From contig JANNBM010000029.1 of NCBI GenBank assembly GCA_031385445.1, forward strand, positions 43,422-107,421: a stretch of DNA of 64,000 bases. The letters are read 5' to 3'. Made by a program: the position numbers and the translations under genes. The stretch's first letter is position 1; the number at the start of each line of letters is the position of its first letter. The stretch comes from CAIYZT01 sp031385445. GTDB lineage: Bacteria > Pseudomonadota > Alphaproteobacteria > Rhodobacterales > Rhodobacteraceae. Shown piece by piece: positions 61,173-64,000 of the stretch. The notes beneath the pieces were generated by a model. It was given only the letters and a program-made list of their open reading frames with translations, made no database searches and was not told the DNA's origin.

Positions 61173-62272
61173 CAGATGGACCCCCGCAGCGCCGCCACAA
61201 GATGCGGCCGGATGATCCCGCCCACCGCCGGAATGGACCGCCCCTGCCCCAGCACCGCCGTCAGCGCATCATAACGCCCCCCGCTCGCGACCGGGGGCAT
61301 GTCGCCCTGGCCCAGAAAACTGAACACGAACCCGTCGTAATATTCCATCGAAGAGCGGCCGTGGCTGGCCTCAAACGCCAAAGTCGCGGTGTCCACTCCG
61401 CGCGCGCTCAGCTCGGTCAGACGTGCCGCGAACCGGTTCACCGCCGGTGCGATGGCGGGCAAAAGCGGGGTGATGCCGCGCAGATGGGCAAGCGCCGCCT
61501 CTGCCGGCGCCTCCAGCGCCAGAAGGTCATACAGCAGCGCGGCTTCGGGGGCGGGCAGGTTGGGCGCGGCGGCATCTTCGATCAGCGCCCTTGCGCGGCC
61601 TGCGATTTCATCCGCCCCGCGCAGGCCCGTGAAACTGCCCGCTGCGGCGATCAGCGCTTCGGGCGCATCGGTGCTCAGCCGTTGCAGCAGGGCCGCGCGG
61701 GCTGCAGAGGCGGGCGCGCGCCCGGCAAAACGGTCGAGCAAGGCGCGAAACCGTTTGGGCCGCCAGACATGACGCAGCAGGGCAGCGCGGCGGCGGTCCG
61801 TCGTGTTCAGACCGCGCACAGCGGCGAGCAGGATACCGACATCGCCGGTGACGGGCCGCAGACCAAGCCCTTGCAGGCATTGGGCAAACAGCGCGAAAAC
61901 CTCCGCATCGGCCGCCTCGGGCCCGGTGCGGTCAAACACTTCGAACCCGACCTGCAGATATTCTCGCGCGCGCGCGTCGCCCAAATGGTCCTGCGCGCGA
62001 AACACCTCGCCCATATAGGCATAGCGCGCGGGGTCGGCGCCGTGCGCCATATGCGCCTGCACCACTGGCACCGTAAAATCGGGGCGCAGCATCATTTCGC
62101 CCAAAAGCGGGTCATGCGTGACATAGGCGCGGGCGCGGATATCTTCGCCGTACAGGTCCAGAAGCGTGCCCGCAGGCAGCAAAAGATCGGCGTCCACCGC
62201 CACGGCCCCTGCCGCGCGAAAGGCGGCGAAAAGCCGTTCGGCTTCGGCCCTTATGGCGGGTTTGCCGATCAT
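61172..62272 (-). CDS. hisZ: ATP phosphoribosyltransferase regulatory subunit HisZ
   Basis: 366 residues of the class II aminoacyl-tRNA-synthetase-like fold without tRNA-binding domain. FRAAGAVAVDADLLLPAGTLLDLYGEDIRARAYV and MMLRPDFTVPVVQAH correspond to motif 1/2 regions and SGGRYDAL to motif 3. HisZ binds HisG_S and confers activity and histidine feedback. Four-base overlap with hisS; its short length and the absence of an anticodon domain separate it from hisS. Confidence 0.92.
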   Translation of the reverse strand: MIGKPAIRAEAERLFAAFRAAGAVAVDADLLLPAGTLLDLYGEDIRARAYVTHDPLLGEMMLRPDFTVPVVQAHMAHGADPARYAYMGEVFRAQDHLGDARAREYLQVGFEVFDRTGPEAADAEVFALFAQCLQGLGLRPVTGDVGILLAAVRGLNTTDRRRAALLRHVWRPKRFRALLDRFAGRAPASAARAALLQRLSTDAPEALIAAAGSFTGLRGADEIAGRARALIEDAAAPNLPAPEAALLYDLLALEAPAEAALAHLRGITPLLPAIAPAVNRFAARLTELSARGVDTATLAFEASHGRSSMEYYDGFVFSFLGQGDMPPVASGGRYDALTAVLGQGRSIPAVGGIIRPHLVAALRGSI

Positions 62273-63759
62273 TGGTCCAGCATTTTCCGCACCGCCGCGA
62301 CGACGTCGGCGCGCGGCACTTCAAGCTGCGCGGGACGATCTTTCCATTCTTCCAGCGTTGCACTTTGCGCGATCTGCGCGCCCAGGATCAGATCTTTGAG
62401 AATGACCGAACCCCGCGCCGCCTCGTCGCCGCCTTGGATGATCGCAATCGGAGAGCCGCGTTTATCGGCGTATTTCAACTGGTTGCCGAAGTTTTTCGGA
62501 TTGCCGAGGTACGCCTCGGCGCGGATGCCTGCGCTGCGCAAGTCGCCCACGATCCCCATGTAATCGGACATCCGGTCGCGGTCCATGACGGTCACCACCA
62601 CCGGGCCAGCCGCCTCGCCGCTGGTGCGGCCTTTGGCCTTCAGTGCCGCCAAAAGCCGGTCAACCCCAATCGAAACCCCGGTTGCCGGCACTGCCTGCCC
62701 GGTGAAGCGTTTGACCAGATCGTCATATCGCCCGCCGCCTGCAACGCTTCCGAACTGCCGCTTGCGGCCTTTTTCATCAAGGATTTCAAAGGTCAGCTCG
62801 GCCTCGTAAACCGGGCCGGTATAATAACCAAGGCCGCGCACGACGCCCGGATCCAGAACGATCCGATCCGCGCCATAGCCTTGGGCGTCCAAAAGGGAAG
62901 CGATCATTTCCAGCTCTGACACGCCTTCGGCCCCGATCACCGAAGCGCCGACCAACGCGCGCAGCCGCTCGCAGGTCTGCGCGCCAGTGTCGCGCTTGGC
63001 GGTGGTAAAGCCCATGATCACCTCGGCCTGCACGTGGCCAAGCCCCGCGCCCTTGGTGAAATCTCCGCTGTCATCCTTACGCCCTGCCCCCAAAAGGGCG
63101 CGCACCCCGTCGGGGCCAAGACGGTCCATCTTATCGATGGCGCGCAGCACGATGCCGCGCTCCGCCTCGCGGTCATCGCCCGCAAGACCCGCCACTTCCA
63201 TCACGCCGTTCAAAACCTTGCGGTTGTTCACCTTGACCACATAGTCGCCGCGCTCGATCCCAACGGCCTCCAGCGCCCCCGCCAGCATCGCGCACATCTC
63301 GGCATCCGCCGCCACGCTCGACGACCCCACCGTATCCGCATCGCACTGATAGAACTGCCGGAACCGCCCCGGCCCGGGCTTCTCGTTCCGCCACACCGGC
63401 CCCATCGCATAGCGCCGATAGGGCGAGGGCAATTCGTTGCGGTATTGCGCCGCCACCCGCGCCAGCGGGGCCGTCAGGTCATACCGCAGCGCCAGCCAGT
63501 CGCCGCCTTTCCCCTCGGAAGCCGCCTCGTCCTGCCACGCAAACACCCCCTCGTTGGGCCGGTCCACATCCGGGAGGAACTTGCCCAAAGCCTCCACCGT
63601 CTCGACCGCACTTGTCTCCAAAGGCTCGAACCCGTGCATCCGGTAGACCTCGCCGATGGTCGCCAGCATCGCCTGCCGCTCCACCACCTCGGCGCCGAAA
63701 TAGTCGCGGAACCCCTTCGGCGTCTCGGCCCGGGGGCGGCGCTGAACATCCTTGGCCAT
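62269..63759 (-). CDS. hisS: histidine-tRNA ligase
   Basis: 496 residues. PKGFRDYFGAEVVER, motif 2 RNEKPGPGRFRQFYQCDADT, LRYDLTAPLARV, the His-specific FGSVAGGGRYDDLV and VGVSIGVDRLLAALK-type motif 3 region, and the anticodon domain with YLGNPKNFGNQLKYADKRGSPIAII are clear. It is the long (496) alphaproteobacterial form. First gene of hisS-hisZ-hisG. ATG 63759 is used. Confidence 0.96.
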   Translation of the reverse strand: MAKDVQRRPRAETPKGFRDYFGAEVVERQAMLATIGEVYRMHGFEPLETSAVETVEALGKFLPDVDRPNEGVFAWQDEAASEGKGGDWLALRYDLTAPLARVAAQYRNELPSPYRRYAMGPVWRNEKPGPGRFRQFYQCDADTVGSSSVAADAEMCAMLAGALEAVGIERGDYVVKVNNRKVLNGVMEVAGLAGDDREAERGIVLRAIDKMDRLGPDGVRALLGAGRKDDSGDFTKGAGLGHVQAEVIMGFTTAKRDTGAQTCERLRALVGASVIGAEGVSELEMIASLLDAQGYGADRIVLDPGVVRGLGYYTGPVYEAELTFEILDEKGRKRQFGSVAGGGRYDDLVKRFTGQAVPATGVSIGVDRLLAALKAKGRTSGEAAGPVVVTVMDRDRMSDYMGIVGDLRSAGIRAEAYLGNPKNFGNQLKYADKRGSPIAIIQGGDEAARGSVILKDLILGAQIAQSATLEEWKDRPAQLEVPRADVVAAVRKMLDQ

Positions 63760-63836
63760 GCGCACATCCCCTTCGCATTCACACGCGCGGCGGTGTATCG
63801 GATGGGGGCAGGGGCGGCAAGCGGAAGGGGCGGCGC

Positions 63837-64000
63837 ATGGAACACCTTGAGGAACGCCTCGCACACCTGATCCGCGCGCAGGAAGACCTGTCCGACGTCG
63901 TCGCCCGCCAGCAGGCCGAGATCGACCGCCTGACCCGGCGCGTCGAGATGCTGATGAGCCGCGAGGCGGATCGAGAAGCCGACGGCCCGGCGGCCGACCC
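63837..64000 (+). CDS. slyX: SlyX homolog (3' truncated by the window end)
   Basis: 54 codons are visible: MEHLEERLAHLIRAQEDLSD, then Arg/Glu-rich heptads with leucines (RQQAEIDRLTRRVEMLM), a coiled-coil pattern typical of SlyX. It is divergent from hisS with 77 bases between the starts. Function unknown; the end lies beyond the window. Confidence 0.8.
   Translation, partial: MEHLEERLAHLIRAQEDLSDVVARQQAEIDRLTRRVEMLMSREADREADGPAAD

Noticed and set aside
1..64000. tRNA or rRNA genes, insertion sequences, prophage or integrase genes
   Set aside because: I looked for cloverleaf-like regions, transposase motifs and terminal repeats and saw none that I could support.

Overview
The window looks like a chromosomal piece of a Rhodobacteraceae alphaproteobacterium (Rhodobacter/Paracoccus relatives). 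It is GC-rich, most operons are joined by ATGA or TGATG stop/start overlaps, and it carries the aerobic (CobG-type) cobalamin pathway, a B12-dependent ribonucleotide reductase, a hisS-hisZ-hisG block and a slyX start divergent from hisS. I see no rRNA, tRNA, IS element, phage gene or CRISPR array.

Layout. 1-2.3 kb: end of a catabolic operon (thioesterase, RidA, 2-aminobenzoate-type CoA ligase). 2.3-4 kb: a flavodoxin-fold reductase and a nucleotide-sugar epimerase. 4-25 kb: a nearly complete cobalamin gene set. One minus-strand unit, cobL-E-M-B-A plus a DUF1636 gene, is followed by a B12 riboswitch ahead of cbtB-cbtA-cobF. A second riboswitch precedes a second DUF1636 gene, cobW, cobN, cobG, cobH, cobI and cobJ. 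cobK is inverted between cobJ and cobL, and its start codon overlaps that of cobL. cobO and cobQ are on the plus strand. cobC, cobD (cbiB) and a PduX-like threonine kinase are on the minus strand and supply the aminopropanol arm. CobS/CobT and the nucleotide-loop genes are not here.

25-42 kb: accessory region and the most interesting part. A TPR plus GT41 (OGT/SPINDLY-type) glycosyltransferase is divergent from a 9.9-kb gene for a 3305-residue protein. That protein is 412 in-register octapeptides of the type TTAQIAAL, organised over much of its length in 408-bp (17-octad) super-repeats. A bidirectional terminator follows, then a convergent operon for a type I secretion ABC exporter with a cysteine-less C39-like domain, a membrane-fusion protein and a SAM methyltransferase. 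My hypothesis is a secreted, O-glycosylated giant solenoid or surface protein with dedicated modification and export genes.

42-48.7 kb: flavin monooxygenase, RidA, DUF1028, LysR regulator and a trimethylamine-dehydrogenase-family flavoenzyme (a probable amine or N-heterocycle catabolic operon), then a lytic transglycosylase. 48.8-51.3 kb: an RTX calcium-binding secreted protein. 51.3-54.6 kb: hutH-hutU behind a 16-bp perfect palindrome that is a likely HutC operator. 54.7-60 kb: GMC oxidoreductase, a hydroxypyruvate-isomerase-like protein, the B12-dependent RNR nrdJ and a DUF1489 protein. 60-64 kb: a VOC protein, hisG-hisZ-hisS and the start of slyX.

The B12 genes and nrdJ fit together functionally: the organism makes its own adenosylcobalamin and uses it for deoxynucleotide synthesis.
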